Assembly (NCBI GenBank): GCA_036379955.1 | Contig: DASVFR010000011.1 | Location: 21,219 to 85,218 of the forward strand | Origin: VRUE01 sp036379955 | GTDB lineage: Bacteria; Actinomycetota; Thermoleophilia; Solirubrobacterales; 70-9 | Direction: 5' to 3' | DNA length: 64,000 nt | Shown here: in pieces, positions 40,315-50,130 of the stretch | Layout: each line of letters begins with the position of its first letter | Numbering within the stretch: position 1 is the stretch's first letter | Made by a program: the position numbers and the translations under genes | Notes under the pieces: model-generated | Seen by the model: only the letters and a program-made list of their open reading frames with translations | Database searches by the model: none | Told to the model about the DNA's origin: nothing

Positions 40315-41355
40315 CTATCCCCCGATGTAGATGGGCGTTCCGACTTCAACCTGGGGATACAGTTCGATCACGTCGGGGATCGACATTCGCACGCAGCCGT
40401 GCGAGGCGGCCGAGCCGAGCGACCAGGTCTCGTCGGTGCCGTGGATGCCGGCCCCTTCGAAGATCCCCATCCAGCGCGCCTTGATCGGATCGGCCGGCCC
40501 GGGCGGGATCACCTGCCCGGCGAGACTGCCGGCCCAGGCCGAGTTCGGCACGTGCCAGGAGGGGTTCACCTGCTTTTCCTGGATGTGGTACAGCCCTTCG
40601 GGCGTTTCCAGCCCTTCCTGTCCGACCGCGACGGTGTAGGTCTTGGCCAGCTTCAGGTCCTTCCAGAGGCGCAGGGTGAAGGTGCCGCGGTCGAGAGTGA
40701 GGTAGGAGGGATAGGCGCCCGCGACTTCGCTGGTCGCGACTTCGGGTTTCGTGTAGTGCGTATGAGCGGCGATCGTGTGGGCGGCGTCGGCGTTGAGCAC
40801 CGCTGCCTCGAGCTGTCTGGTGAGCAGGTTGTCGCGCAACTTGCGCCCGTTGCGCGCCTTGACCACGGTGAGCGATTCGGGGCTCGGTTCGACGGTCGCG
40901 TCCTGCGCTTCGCGGTCGACTTCTCCGGCGACGTGACGGACGAAGCGGTTGATCGCCGGCTTCGAGTAGGTGACGTCGGCGGGAACCTGCGCATCGAGGT
41001 TGCCGCCGGTGACGTAGCGCACCAAGCGTCCGGGCAGCCAGCCGTCACGGCTCATGGCGAGCGCTTCTTCGACCGCCGCGTCGAGGTTCGCGTGCACCTT
41101 CAGCCTCTTCACCGGCAGCTCCCAGCTTTCCCCGTCGTAGCCGACCCGCAGCGAGTGGCGCAGCGGGCCGAGCAGTTGGCGACTCACCGCCCGCTTCGCT
41201 TCGGCTTCGTCCATGCCGCCGACGTCGACCCCGGCGATCGTCACGCCATCGGCGATCGTGTCCTTCTGCGAGCTGTCGTAGGCGTAGCCGGCAACCGCTC
41301 CGAGCACGAGCAGCGCCACGAGCGCGATGAGCGCGATCTGGGTCTTTCGGCCCAT
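40315..41355 (-). CDS. L,D-transpeptidase (YkuD) with signal anchor
   Basis: 346 residues from ATG 41355. Signal anchor (TQIALIALVALLVLGAVAGY), then a putative peptidoglycan-binding segment with GVTIAGVDVGGMDEAEAKRA, and a C-terminal YkuD domain: HGTDETWSLGSAASHGCVRM with the catalytic Cys at 321 and His at 319. It cross-links peptidoglycan through 3-3 bonds outside the membrane. Divergent from the folate gene by about 60 bases. Confidence 0.92.
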   Translation of the reverse strand: MGRKTQIALIALVALLVLGAVAGYAYDSSQKDTIADGVTIAGVDVGGMDEAEAKRAVSRQLLGPLRHSLRVGYDGESWELPVKRLKVHANLDAAVEEALAMSRDGWLPGRLVRYVTGGNLDAQVPADVTYSKPAINRFVRHVAGEVDREAQDATVEPSPESLTVVKARNGRKLRDNLLTRQLEAAVLNADAAHTIAAHTHYTKPEVATSEVAGAYPSYLTLDRGTFTLRLWKDLKLAKTYTVAVGQEGLETPEGLYHIQEKQVNPSWHVPNSAWAGSLAGQVIPPGPADPIKARWMGIFEGAGIHGTDETWSLGSAASHGCVRMSIPDVIELYPQVEVGTPIYIGG

Positions 41356-41413
41356 CGAGAGGGAGTTTAGGCATACGTTTCGGTCGTTCCGGACGGATAT
41401 CGTTCCGTGAGCG

Positions 41414-42151
41414 ATGGCGCCCAAGGTCACCGCCCGCAAGGGCTCCAAGGACGAGATCCGCAAGGAGGTCTGGAAAGCGATGGAGCGCGAGGGCGTCTCC
41501 CGCTTCCCAGGTGCCGAGGGCCGCATCCCGAACTTCGCCGGGGCCAAACTGGCGGCCGAGAAGCTCACCGGGTACAGGCTCTGGAAGCGCGCCCAGGCGA
41601 TCAAGGCCAACCCCGACTCGCCCCAGACCTACGCGCGGCGCATGGCGCTGGAGGAAGGCAAGGTCGTGATCATGGCCGTGCCGCGCCTGCGCGACCCGCA
41701 CCCCTTCCGCGTGCTCGACCCGAAGAAGCTCTCCAAAGCGGCGGTCAAGGAGGCGGCGACGATCAAGGGCGCGCTCAAGCACGGCCGCGTGGTCGCCCTC
41801 GACGAGCTGCCCGAGATCGACTTCGTCCTCTGCGGCTCGGTCGCGGTCAACCTCAGCGGCGCTCGGGTCGGCAAGGGCGGCGGCTACTCCGACCTCGAGT
41901 ACGGGGTATTGATCGACGCCGGCAAGATCGACGGCCACACGACGGTGGCGACGACCGTCCACCCGACCCAGGTCCTGCGCCGCCATCTGATGATGACCGC
42001 TCACGACCTGCCGGTCGACGTGATCGCCACCCCGCGCGCCGTGATCGAGGTCGAGCGACAGTACGACCGGCCGCGTGGAATCCTCTGGGACCACCTGCAG
42101 CCGCCGCAGATCCGCGAGATCCCGATCCTCGAACGCATGGGATACGCCTGA
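41414..42151 (+). CDS. 5-formyltetrahydrofolate cyclo-ligase family protein
   Basis: 245 residues. KDEIRKEVWKAMEREGVSRF, GKVVIMAVPRLRDPHPFRVL, DFVLCGSVAVNLSGARVGKG and GGYSDLEYGVL match the MTHFS fold, including the G-x-G-K-G-G-G-Y-x-D signature. The N-terminal extension and sequence are closest to the longer MTHFSD-like type, so the substrate may not be 5-formyl-THF. The following hydrolase starts 18 bases downstream. Confidence 0.82.
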   Translation: MAPKVTARKGSKDEIRKEVWKAMEREGVSRFPGAEGRIPNFAGAKLAAEKLTGYRLWKRAQAIKANPDSPQTYARRMALEEGKVVIMAVPRLRDPHPFRVLDPKKLSKAAVKEAATIKGALKHGRVVALDELPEIDFVLCGSVAVNLSGARVGKGGGYSDLEYGVLIDAGKIDGHTTVATTVHPTQVLRRHLMMTAHDLPVDVIATPRAVIEVERQYDRPRGILWDHLQPPQIREIPILERMGYA

Positions 42152-42169
42152 CGCGTCATCCTGGACGGG

Positions 42170-43057
42170 ATGACCGACGACTACGGCAATCCCGATCCCG
42201 AGTGGCTGAAGATCGATTGGCGCCAGCACGTGCGCCAGATCGAGCTGCCCGGCGCCACGGTCAACTACGCCGAGATCGGCGAAGGCGAGCCGATCGTCTT
42301 CATTCACGGCATCACCAGCTCCTGGCATGCATGGCTCGAAAACCTGTCCCACTTCGCCGCCCGCGGACACCGGGCGATCGCCCTCGATCTGCCCGGCTTC
42401 GGCGCCAGCCCAATGCCCTCCTGGCCGATCGACATGCCCACGTACGGCCGTCTCCTGCACGACTTCTGCGAGAAGCTGGGCGTCGAGCGGAGCGCCGCTC
42501 TCATCGGCAACTCGATGGGCGGCCTGGTCGCCGGTGAGGCGGTGCTGAACGGGCCGACGCGCTTCGATCGGCTCGTCCTCGTCTCAGCGGCGGGCCTGCT
42601 CAACACCTGGCTCCCCCACCAGCGCGGCACGGCAACCTCGATGGCATGGGACACGTTCGGCCGGCCCTTCGGCGCCACGACCCGGTTCTTCGTCTCCCAC
42701 CGCCGCGCCCGCTACCTGATGTTCCGTTTCGCGATCCGCTATCCGGGGCGCCTGCGCAAGGAGCTGCTCTGGGAGCAGATGGCCAACGGCGTGCCCTGCC
42801 CCGGCTTCGCCGACTCCCTACAGGCGGTGATCGAATATGACGCTCGCGACCGCCTGGAAGAAATCGAGATCCCCGTGCTGATCGTCTGGGGAACCCACGA
42901 CTGGGTGATCCCCTCCGCGGCGGCACACAGCTATCACCGCCGCATCCCCCACTCCCAGCTGGCGATCTTCGACGACACCGGCCACGTCCCCCAGCTGGAG
43001 CGCCCAGCGCGCTTCAACCGGCTTCTGGAGGAATTCCTGGAAGTCTCCTCAGGGTGA
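42170..43057 (+). CDS. Alpha/beta hydrolase
   Basis: 295 residues. IVFIHGITSSWHAWLENLSH gives the oxyanion HG motif, AALIGNSMGGLVAGEAVLNG the nucleophile elbow (G-N-S-M-G, Ser), VLIVWGTHDWVIPSAAAHSY the Asp and IFDDTGHVPQLERPARF the His. An intact catalytic triad with a lid region around 145-195; esterase, epoxide hydrolase or dehalogenase roles cannot be told apart, though the absence of the dehalogenase Asp nucleophile favours a serine esterase. Confidence 0.9.
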   Translation: MTDDYGNPDPEWLKIDWRQHVRQIELPGATVNYAEIGEGEPIVFIHGITSSWHAWLENLSHFAARGHRAIALDLPGFGASPMPSWPIDMPTYGRLLHDFCEKLGVERSAALIGNSMGGLVAGEAVLNGPTRFDRLVLVSAAGLLNTWLPHQRGTATSMAWDTFGRPFGATTRFFVSHRRARYLMFRFAIRYPGRLRKELLWEQMANGVPCPGFADSLQAVIEYDARDRLEEIEIPVLIVWGTHDWVIPSAAAHSYHRRIPHSQLAIFDDTGHVPQLERPARFNRLLEEFLEVSSG

Positions 43058-43092
43058 AACGTGTTTTACATGCAATGCATGGAAAAAACGTT
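43058..43092. terminator. Near-perfect 35-bp palindrome between convergent genes
   Basis: AACGTGTTTTACATGCA and TGCATGGAAAAAACGTT pair over 17 positions with two mismatches around a single central base. It sits between the converging hydrolase and ilvD genes, directly after the hydrolase stop. A two-way terminator is the simplest role; a protein-binding palindrome is the alternative. Confidence 0.5.
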
Positions 43093-43100
43093 GCACCCGG

Positions 43101-44789
43101 TCAGGTGATGGCGCCGCGCGAGGCGGAGGAGACGGTGGCGGCGTACTTGGCCATCACGCCGCGCCCGAAGGGCGAGGGTGGCGAGGCGTAGGCGGCGACG
43201 CGCGCAGCGATCTCCTCGTCGGAGAGGGCGACCTCGAGGCGACGGTTGTCGATGTCGACGGTGATCTCGTCGCCCTCGCGGATCGCCGCGATCGGACCGC
43301 CCCTTGCGGCCTCGGGCGCGACGTGGCCGATCATCAGGCCGCGGGTGGCGCCGGAGAAGCGGCCGTCGGTGACCATCGCCACGCTCTGGCCGAGACCCTC
43401 CCCCACGATCGCGGCCGTGACCTGGAGCATCTCGCGCATCCCGGGCCCGCCGACCGGGCCCTCGTTGCGGATCACGACGACGTCGCCGGGCTGGATCTTC
43501 TGGTCCTTGACGGCGCGGAAGCATTCCTCTTCGGACTCGAAGACGCGGGCCGGGCCGATCTGCTGCGTGCGCTCGGTGCCGGCGAGCTTGACCACCGCAC
43601 CCTCCGGGGCGAGGTTGCCCTTGAGGATCGCGAGACCGCCTTCGCTCTTCAGCGGATCCTCGAGCGGGCGCACCACCTCCTGACCGGGCTTCTCGCTCGC
43701 CTCGGCCGCGACCTCGCCGATCGTCTTGCCGGTGACCGTCAGCGCGTCCTCGTGCAGGGCGCCCGCTGCGGCCAGACGCTTGAGGATCAGCGGCACGCCA
43801 CCCGCCGCGTAGAGATCGGTGGCGACGAAACGCCCGCCGGGCTTGAGGTCGGCGAACAGGGGCGTGGCGCGGGAGATGCGCTCGAAATCGTCGATCGTCA
43901 GCTCGATCCCCAGCTCGTGGGCGAGCGCGATCAGGTGCAGGACGGCGTTGGTCGAGCCGCCCGAGGCGCAGACGCAGGCGATCGCGTTCTCCAGCGACTC
44001 GCGCGTGATCACCCTGCTCGGTGTGATTCCGTCGGCCAGCACCCCGATCACCAGCTCCCCGATCCGCTCGGCGACGCTGCCCTTCTCCTCGTCTTCGGCC
44101 GGTACCATCGCCGAGCCACCGGCGCTGATCCCGAGCGCCTCGAAGGCGCAGGCCATCGTGTTGGCCGTGAACTGGCCGCCGCAGGCGCCGGCGCCGGGAC
44201 TCGCCAGCCCCTCCAGCTCGTTCAGTTCCTCGTCGCTCATGTCCCCCGCGGAATGCGCGCCGATCGCCTCGAAGACGTCGAGGATGGTGACGTCGCGCCC
44301 GTGCCAGTGGCCGGGAGCGATCGAGCCGCCGTAGAGGACAACGGAGGGAACGTCGAGCCGGGCCAGCGCCATCGCGCAGCCGGGGATCGTCTTGTCGCAG
44401 GCACAGAGGGCGACGATCGCGTCGAACTGGTAGCCGCGCGCCATCAGCTCGATCGAGTCGGCGATCACCTCGCGGCTGACGAGCGAGGCCTTCATCCCCT
44501 CGGTACCCATCGTGATCCCGTCGGAGATCGCCACCGTGTTGAACTCGAGCGGCGTCCCTCCGGCGGCGCGCACCCCCCCCTTGACGTGCTCGGCGAGCCC
44601 GCGCAGGTGGAAGTTGCAGGTGTTCGCCTCGGCCCAGGTGTTGGCGATGCCGATCGTCGGCCGGCTGAGCGCGTCGTCGTCGTACCCGACGCCCTTCATG
44701 TAGGCGCGCGCGTGGGCGCGGTCGGGCCCGTCGAAGAGGGCGGCGGAACGAGGGCGGGGCAGCTTCGTGGTGGCGCCGTTGGAGCTCAT
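43101..44789 (-). CDS. ilvD: Dihydroxy-acid dehydratase
   Basis: 562 residues from ATG 44789 (MSSNGATTKLPRPRSAALFD). It converts dihydroxy-acids to 2-keto acids in valine, leucine and isoleucine synthesis. The iron-sulfur cysteines are in ANTCNFHL, ACDKTIPGC and GAGACGGQFTAN; TDGRFSGATRGLMIGHVAPE is the family signature near the C-terminus. Length is the usual one. It follows thiD by 59 bases of hairpin-containing DNA rather than other branched-chain genes, so it is probably transcribed from the thiD-ilvD gap or by read-through. Confidence 0.95.
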   Translation of the reverse strand: MSSNGATTKLPRPRSAALFDGPDRAHARAYMKGVGYDDDALSRPTIGIANTWAEANTCNFHLRGLAEHVKGGVRAAGGTPLEFNTVAISDGITMGTEGMKASLVSREVIADSIELMARGYQFDAIVALCACDKTIPGCAMALARLDVPSVVLYGGSIAPGHWHGRDVTILDVFEAIGAHSAGDMSDEELNELEGLASPGAGACGGQFTANTMACAFEALGISAGGSAMVPAEDEEKGSVAERIGELVIGVLADGITPSRVITRESLENAIACVCASGGSTNAVLHLIALAHELGIELTIDDFERISRATPLFADLKPGGRFVATDLYAAGGVPLILKRLAAAGALHEDALTVTGKTIGEVAAEASEKPGQEVVRPLEDPLKSEGGLAILKGNLAPEGAVVKLAGTERTQQIGPARVFESEEECFRAVKDQKIQPGDVVVIRNEGPVGGPGMREMLQVTAAIVGEGLGQSVAMVTDGRFSGATRGLMIGHVAPEAARGGPIAAIREGDEITVDIDNRRLEVALSDEEIAARVAAYASPPSPFGRGVMAKYAATVSSASRGAIT

Positions 44790-44811
44790 TGGGGGAAATC
44801 TACTCACACGT

Positions 44812-44848
44812 CGTTGAAGGGTTTTGCACGTATGGCGCAGACAACCTT

Positions 44849-44856
<8 letters not shown>
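44812..44856. repeat. Inverted repeat between thiD and ilvD
   Basis: CGTTGAAGGGTTTT and AACCTTTCAACG flank a loop of about 20 bases; the thiD stop codon lies inside one arm. Could act as a terminator or leader hairpin for ilvD. Confidence 0.4.
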
Positions 44857-45637
<781 letters not shown>

Positions 45638-45639
45638 CC

Positions 45640-46764
45640 TCAGGGCAGCCTAGATGGCGGTGGCGGGAGGAGGGTCCGGGAATAAGAGCCGACTAGCGAA
45701 CAGGTGACGTAGCCGAGCGCCTCCAGCGTCGCCATCGCGGAAGCAGCCTCGGCGCCGGAGAGGTCGAGGCGGTCGGCGACCGCATCGCAGGTCTCCTCCC
45801 CCTCCTCGACCGCGGCCAGCACACGAAGCAGCTCCGGCGCCAGCGCCGGACCGGCCCGTCCGACCGTACGCGTGCCCGGGCCGAGCATCGCGTCGAGCAC
45901 GTCCTGAGCGCTGCGCACCAGGCAGGCGCCGCCGGCGAGCAGATCGTTGGCGCCGGCGGAGGCGCGCGCGTTGACGGGGCCCGGAACAGCGCCCAGGTCG
46001 CGACCGAGGTCGGCGGCGAGGTCCGCCGTGATCAGCGAGCCCGAGCGCCTCGCGGCCTCGACGATCACGGTCATCCCGGCGAGCGCGGCCATGATCCGGT
46101 TGCGCGCCGGGAACGTCCAGCGCCAAGCGCCGGTACCGGGCGGCAGCTCGGAGAGGACGAGACCGCGCTCGCCGATCTGTCGCCAGAGCGCCCGATGCGA
46201 CGCCGGGTAGGCGACGTCGGCGCCGCAGCCGAGCACCGCCACGGTGGTCCCCGCTTCGAGCGCCCCACGGTGGGCGCAAGCGTCGATCCCGAAGGCGAGG
46301 CCACTGACGACCACCAAGCCAGCCGCGGCGAGCTCTCGCCCAAGCTCGCGCGCCACCTCGCGGCCGTAGGAGGACGCGCGCCGCGCCCCGACCACGGTCA
46401 CCGCTCCCTCAGGCTCTAGCCGGGAAAGCAGCGTCGGGTCGCCGCGACCGATCAGGGCCCAGGGAGCGTCAGCAGCGTCGCGCAGGCCCACCGGAAAGGC
46501 CGAATCGTGGCGACAGCACGCCCAGCACTGGGCGGCCATGAGGTCGGCCACGAGGCGCGGCTCTGGGAAGGCCTCCACCTCAGCCAGCATCCGAGCCCCG
46601 ACCTTGGGCGCCACCGCCTCGACCAGATCCCGATTGGAGAGGCGCAGGAGTTCCGGCGAGCGCGAGCCAGGCTCGCCGGAGGAGACCTTTTCGATGTAGG
46701 GGGCGAGATGGGCGAGCAGCCGGGCGCGCCGCAGGCACTCGGGGCAGGCGCTGGGCAAGCTCAC
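45640..46764 (-). CDS. dprA: DNA-processing protein DprA
   Basis: 374 residues from a GTG overlapping the comM stop (GTGA). SAM-like N-terminus, then the Rossmann fold: VTVVGARRASSYGREVAREL, VVVSGLAFGIDACAHRGALE, VAVLGCGADVAYPASHRALW, TFPARNRIMAALAG, and a C-terminal winged helix (EGEETCDAVADRLDLSGAEA). It loads RecA on incoming single strands in transformation; also reported in other recombination. Coupled with comM. Confidence 0.93.
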   Translation of the reverse strand: MSLPSACPECLRRARLLAHLAPYIEKVSSGEPGSRSPELLRLSNRDLVEAVAPKVGARMLAEVEAFPEPRLVADLMAAQCWACCRHDSAFPVGLRDAADAPWALIGRGDPTLLSRLEPEGAVTVVGARRASSYGREVARELGRELAAAGLVVVSGLAFGIDACAHRGALEAGTTVAVLGCGADVAYPASHRALWRQIGERGLVLSELPPGTGAWRWTFPARNRIMAALAGMTVIVEAARRSGSLITADLAADLGRDLGAVPGPVNARASAGANDLLAGGACLVRSAQDVLDAMLGPGTRTVGRAGPALAPELLRVLAAVEEGEETCDAVADRLDLSGAEAASAMATLEALGYVTCSLVGSYSRTLLPPPPSRLP

Positions 46765-48257
46765 TGGGCGTCCCTCCTGCGCAGTTGCAGGGCCTGCGCC
46801 ATCTGCTCGCGCCCGATCGCCTCGGCGCCGGCAAGGTCGGCGACCGTCCGCGCCAGGCGCAGGACTCGATCGTGCGCCCGGCCGCTGAGCCGGCGGCGAG
46901 CGTAGGCCTCGGCGAGCAGGGCGGCGGCATCCTCGTCCAGGGAGCATTCGCGCACCTCCGCAGGGGTCATCTCGGCGTTGCCGCGCCCGGGGCCGAGGCG
47001 GCGTTCCTGCCGCTCGCGCGCCGCGACGACCCGCTCGCGCACAGCTGCCGAGCTCTCGCCCGGCGGGCCGGCAAGCTCCTCGGCGGTCGGCTGGCGAATC
47101 GCCGTCAGCAGGTCGATGCGGTCGGCGAGGGCGCCGCTGAGGCGCGCCTGGTAGCGGCGCACGGCGAACGGCGTGCAGTCGCACTCGGGGTCCGCCTCGC
47201 CGCGCCCGCAGGGGCAGGGGTTGGCGGCTGCAACGAGCATGAACCGACAGGGGAGCCGACGCCAGGACCCCGCCCGCGCGATCGAGACCCAACCGGTCTC
47301 CAGCGGCGCCCGCAGCGCCTCGAGGGTGTCGCGGCGGAACTCGCAGAGCTCGTCCAAGAAGAGAACACCGCGATGCGCACTGGTTGCCTCGCCGGGCGAG
47401 GGCGGGTTGCCGCCGCCGACAAGGCCCGCCGGGCTGACCGTGTGATGAGGCGCGCGGAAGGGTCGCCCACCGGCGTCGCCGTGCCCGAGCCGACCGCGGG
47501 CGCTGGCGATGCGCGCCACCTCCAGAGCCTCCTCGGGCGCGAGCGGCGGTAGGATCGAGGGCAGGCGGCTCGCGGCCAGCGACTTGCCAGCACCCGGTGG
47601 GCCGATCATCAGCAGGCTGTGCCCGCCGGCGGCACTGACCTCGAGCGCGTGGCGCAGGTGACGCTGACCGCGCAGGTCGGCGAGGTCGGGAGCGCCCGGC
47701 CCACCGTCGAGCCGCAGCGGCAACGGTTCGGGGCGGGGCGGGGCCCAATCGCCGGTCGCCAGAGCCGGCAGCTGCGCGACGCTGTCGAGACAGAGCACGT
47801 CGACGTCGCCGGCCAACGCTGCCTCCGGCCCGTTCTCGGCGGGCACGACGATCGCCTCGGTACCGCGCTCCCTGGCCGCCTCGGCGATCGCCAGCACGCC
47901 CGGCACCTCACTCACCGAACCATCCAGGGCCAGCTCGCCGACCAATGCCAGGCTCGGCAGCTCGCCGAGATCGAGCTGATCGGAGGCGATCAGCAGCGCG
48001 GTGGCGATCGCCAGGTCCATCCCTGGGCCGACCTTGCGCAGGCTGGCCGGTGCCAGGTTGACGACGATCCGGCGCAGGGGAAACTCGAAGCCGCAGTTGC
48101 CGAGCGCCGAGCGCACCCGCTCGCGCGCCTCGCGCACGGCGGTGTCGGGGAGGCCGACGACGGAGAAGGTGGGCAGGCCGCGATGCACGTCGACCTCGAC
48201 CCGAACGGGCCGGGCCGCGATGCCGTCGAGGGTGAACGTCTGCGCGGTGGCGAGCAC
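46761..48257 (-). CDS. comM: ComM/YifB magnesium-chelatase-like ATPase
   Basis: 498 residues from GTG 48257 (VLATAQTFTLDGIAARPVRV). Lon-like N-terminal domain (FSVVGLPDTAVREARERVRS), then AAA+: Walker A LLMIGPPGAGKSLAASRLPS, RPFRAPHHTVSPAGLVGGGN, Walker B GVLFLDELCEFRRDTLEALR and a Cys cluster CPCGRGEADPECDC. A hexameric branch-migration helicase in ComM of transformable bacteria. A typical partner of dprA. Confidence 0.93.
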   Translation of the reverse strand: MLATAQTFTLDGIAARPVRVEVDVHRGLPTFSVVGLPDTAVREARERVRSALGNCGFEFPLRRIVVNLAPASLRKVGPGMDLAIATALLIASDQLDLGELPSLALVGELALDGSVSEVPGVLAIAEAARERGTEAIVVPAENGPEAALAGDVDVLCLDSVAQLPALATGDWAPPRPEPLPLRLDGGPGAPDLADLRGQRHLRHALEVSAAGGHSLLMIGPPGAGKSLAASRLPSILPPLAPEEALEVARIASARGRLGHGDAGGRPFRAPHHTVSPAGLVGGGNPPSPGEATSAHRGVLFLDELCEFRRDTLEALRAPLETGWVSIARAGSWRRLPCRFMLVAAANPCPCGRGEADPECDCTPFAVRRYQARLSGALADRIDLLTAIRQPTAEELAGPPGESSAAVRERVVAARERQERRLGPGRGNAEMTPAEVRECSLDEDAAALLAEAYARRRLSGRAHDRVLRLARTVADLAGAEAIGREQMAQALQLRRRDAQ

Positions 48258-48380
48258 GAAACCGACGCTAGGGAGCCAAAGCCGACGCGTGGCGCGCAGA
48301 GGCGAACAGAACCGAAAAGCATTTGAGGAGGCGGTCGACACACTTGCCCAAAGCGGATCGACGCGCCTTATGTTCGGGCC

Positions 48381-48758
48381 ATGACCGTCGACAGACAGCG
48401 CATCGGGCGCGCCGCGGAGGACCTGGTCGCGGCACGCATATCCGGCCTCGGCTGGGAGATCGTCGAGCGCAACGCGCGCACCCGCTATGGCGAGCTCGAC
48501 ATCGTCGCCCGCGACGGCCGCACCCTGGTCTTCGTCGAGGTCAAGGCCGGCCGCGCCGGCTCAGCCTTCGGTCCCGAGCGCCCCGTCCTCGGCGTCGACC
48601 GCCGCAAGCAGCTGCGCGTCCGCAAGCTGGCCACCGCCTGGATGTCAGAACGACGCGACGTCCCCTACTACGCCGAGATCCGCTTCGACGCCGTCGGAGT
48701 CACCTTTGATCGAGACGGTCAGGTCATTGATCTGGAGCACCTAGTCGGCGCGTTCTGA
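48381..48758 (+). CDS. YraN/UPF0102 family protein
   Basis: 125 residues. RIGRAAEDLVAARISGLGWE, ERNARTRYGELDIVARDGRT and LVFVEVKAGRAGSAFGPER show the PD-(D/E)xK nuclease-like core (E-x-D ... E-x-K) of this family. Predicted nuclease fold with unknown function, commonly near rnhB and comM, as here, though on the opposite strand. Confidence 0.92.
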   Translation: MTVDRQRIGRAAEDLVAARISGLGWEIVERNARTRYGELDIVARDGRTLVFVEVKAGRAGSAFGPERPVLGVDRRKQLRVRKLATAWMSERRDVPYYAEIRFDAVGVTFDRDGQVIDLEHLVGAF

Positions 48759-48831
48759 CCAAGCAGGTCAAGGACGCAGGGAGCGTGGCGTGCTCTGCAC
48801 GCGAGCGACCGAGGACGCCGAGATGCGCCGG

Positions 48832-49620
48832 TCAGAGCGCGCCGAGCCCAAGCTGGGAATAAGCAACAGACTGGAAGGAGCGGCGATGCAGAGGCGAGAT
48901 GCCGATGCGCTCGATCGCCTCGCGGTGCTCGGAGGTCGAGTAGCCGACGTGCTCCTCGAAACCCCAGCCGGGATACGTGGCAGCGGCGCCGTGCATGTAG
49001 CGGTCGCGGGTGACCTTGGCGATCACCGAAGCGGCGGCGATCGCGGCGCTGGTGCCGTCGCCTTCGATCACGGCCCGGTGCGGGACGGCGCATTCGCGCA
49101 GGACGAAGCCGTCGACCAGGCAGGTCGCACCCGCGGCCGGACGCAGCCGTTCCAGCGCCACCGAGAGCGCTTCGATGTTGGTCACGTGCAGGCCGCGGTC
49201 GTCGATCCCGCGGGCGCTGCGCACGACGACGCTGACCCGCTCCGCCGCTCGCAGCACCGCCGGGAAGAGCTCCGCCCGCTTCTCGGCCTTCATCTGCTTG
49301 GAGTCGTGCAGCCCGGCGAGGGCGCGCCGGTCGGCATGCGAGAGCGTCTCGTAGTCGATCAGGACGGCGGCGGCGACCAGCGGCCCGGCAAGGCAGCCGC
49401 GCCCCGCCTCGTCGGCACCGGCGACCAGGCGGACGCCGAGGCCGCGGTCGAAGGCGAAGAGCTTGCGCGTGCGCGCCAGGCGCCGCCGGTGCGCCTTGCC
49501 GCCCGCGGTGCGGCTAGAAGATGCCGATGCGATCGGGGGGCCAGTAGGTGGCGAAGGCCTTGCCGATGATCCAGTCGCGGGGGACGGGGCCCCAGTAACG
49601 GCTGTCGTCGCTTTCGCCAC
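48832..49620 (-). CDS. rnhB: Ribonuclease HII
   Basis: RLVAGADEAGRGCLAGPLVA has the DEAGRG signature, CLVDGFVLRECAVPHR the third acidic residue, and AAASVIAKVTRDRYMHGAAA, then YPGWGFEEHVGYSTSEHREA complete the family. The core begins near 49480. No ATG, GTG or TTG occurs between the lepB stop and the core; the nearest start in frame is ATG 49620, overlapping lepB by 107 bases, so the true start is unsettled (a CTG near 49480 is possible). Confidence 0.9.
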   Translation of the reverse strand: MAKATTAVTGAPSPATGSSARPSPPTGPPIASASSSRTAGGKAHRRRLARTRKLFAFDRGLGVRLVAGADEAGRGCLAGPLVAAAVLIDYETLSHADRRALAGLHDSKQMKAEKRAELFPAVLRAAERVSVVVRSARGIDDRGLHVTNIEALSVALERLRPAAGATCLVDGFVLRECAVPHRAVIEGDGTSAAIAAASVIAKVTRDRYMHGAAATYPGWGFEEHVGYSTSEHREAIERIGISPLHRRSFQSVAYSQLGLGAL

Positions 49621-50077
49621 GGTTGTCGCCCATCATGAAGTAATGGTCGGGCGGGATGGTGATCGGCTTGGGCAAATTGCAGACGCCGCAATTCGTGCTG
49701 GGCCGGATGTAGGGCTCGTCGGTCTTCTCGACGCCGTTGACGACGGGGTGGCCGCCGCGAACCGCCAGCGTGTCGCCGGGGCCGGCGACGATGCGCTTGA
49801 TGAAGTTCTGGCTCGACTCGGCCTGGGTCGGCTGCGGACAGGCCTCTCGTGGGCTGTGCGGGACGCCGCATTCGGCGTTGGTGTCGGCCCCTGCGGGGGG
49901 ATGGAAGACGACGATGTCACCCGGGGAGGGGTCTTCGAAGTGGTAGATGAAGCGGTTGACCAGAACCCGCTGACCGACGTCGAGCGTCGGTTCCATCGAC
50001 TGCGAGGGAATCTGGTAGGGCTTGATCAGCCAGGCCTGGATGACCAGCGCCAGTCCCAGGGCCAGGGCAACGATCAC
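49514..50077 (-). CDS. lepB: Signal peptidase I
   Basis: 187 residues from the GTG at 50077; the frame is open back into the rplS end, so a longer N-terminus is possible. One membrane helix (MIVALALGLALVIQAWLIKP), catalytic Ser in IPSQSMEPTLDVGQ, Lys in NFIKRIVAGPGDTLAVRGG and the box E-type MGDNRGESDDSRYWGPVP. It removes signal peptides at the outer membrane face. A Cys-containing insert (HSPREACPQPTQAE) sits between boxes. Confidence 0.93.
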   Translation of the reverse strand: MIVALALGLALVIQAWLIKPYQIPSQSMEPTLDVGQRVLVNRFIYHFEDPSPGDIVVFHPPAGADTNAECGVPHSPREACPQPTQAESSQNFIKRIVAGPGDTLAVRGGHPVVNGVEKTDEPYIRPSTNCGVCNLPKPITIPPDHYFMMGDNRGESDDSRYWGPVPRDWIIGKAFATYWPPDRIGIF

Positions 50078-50130
50078 GACCAGCTCGACGAGCCCGCCGC
50101 CGCGCGTCTTCGGCTTCGGGATCAGCGCGT

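Noticed and set aside
44790..44848. T-box or other known riboswitch upstream of ilvD
   Set aside because: The space is too short (59 bases) and lacks the T-box core; only a hairpin is visible.
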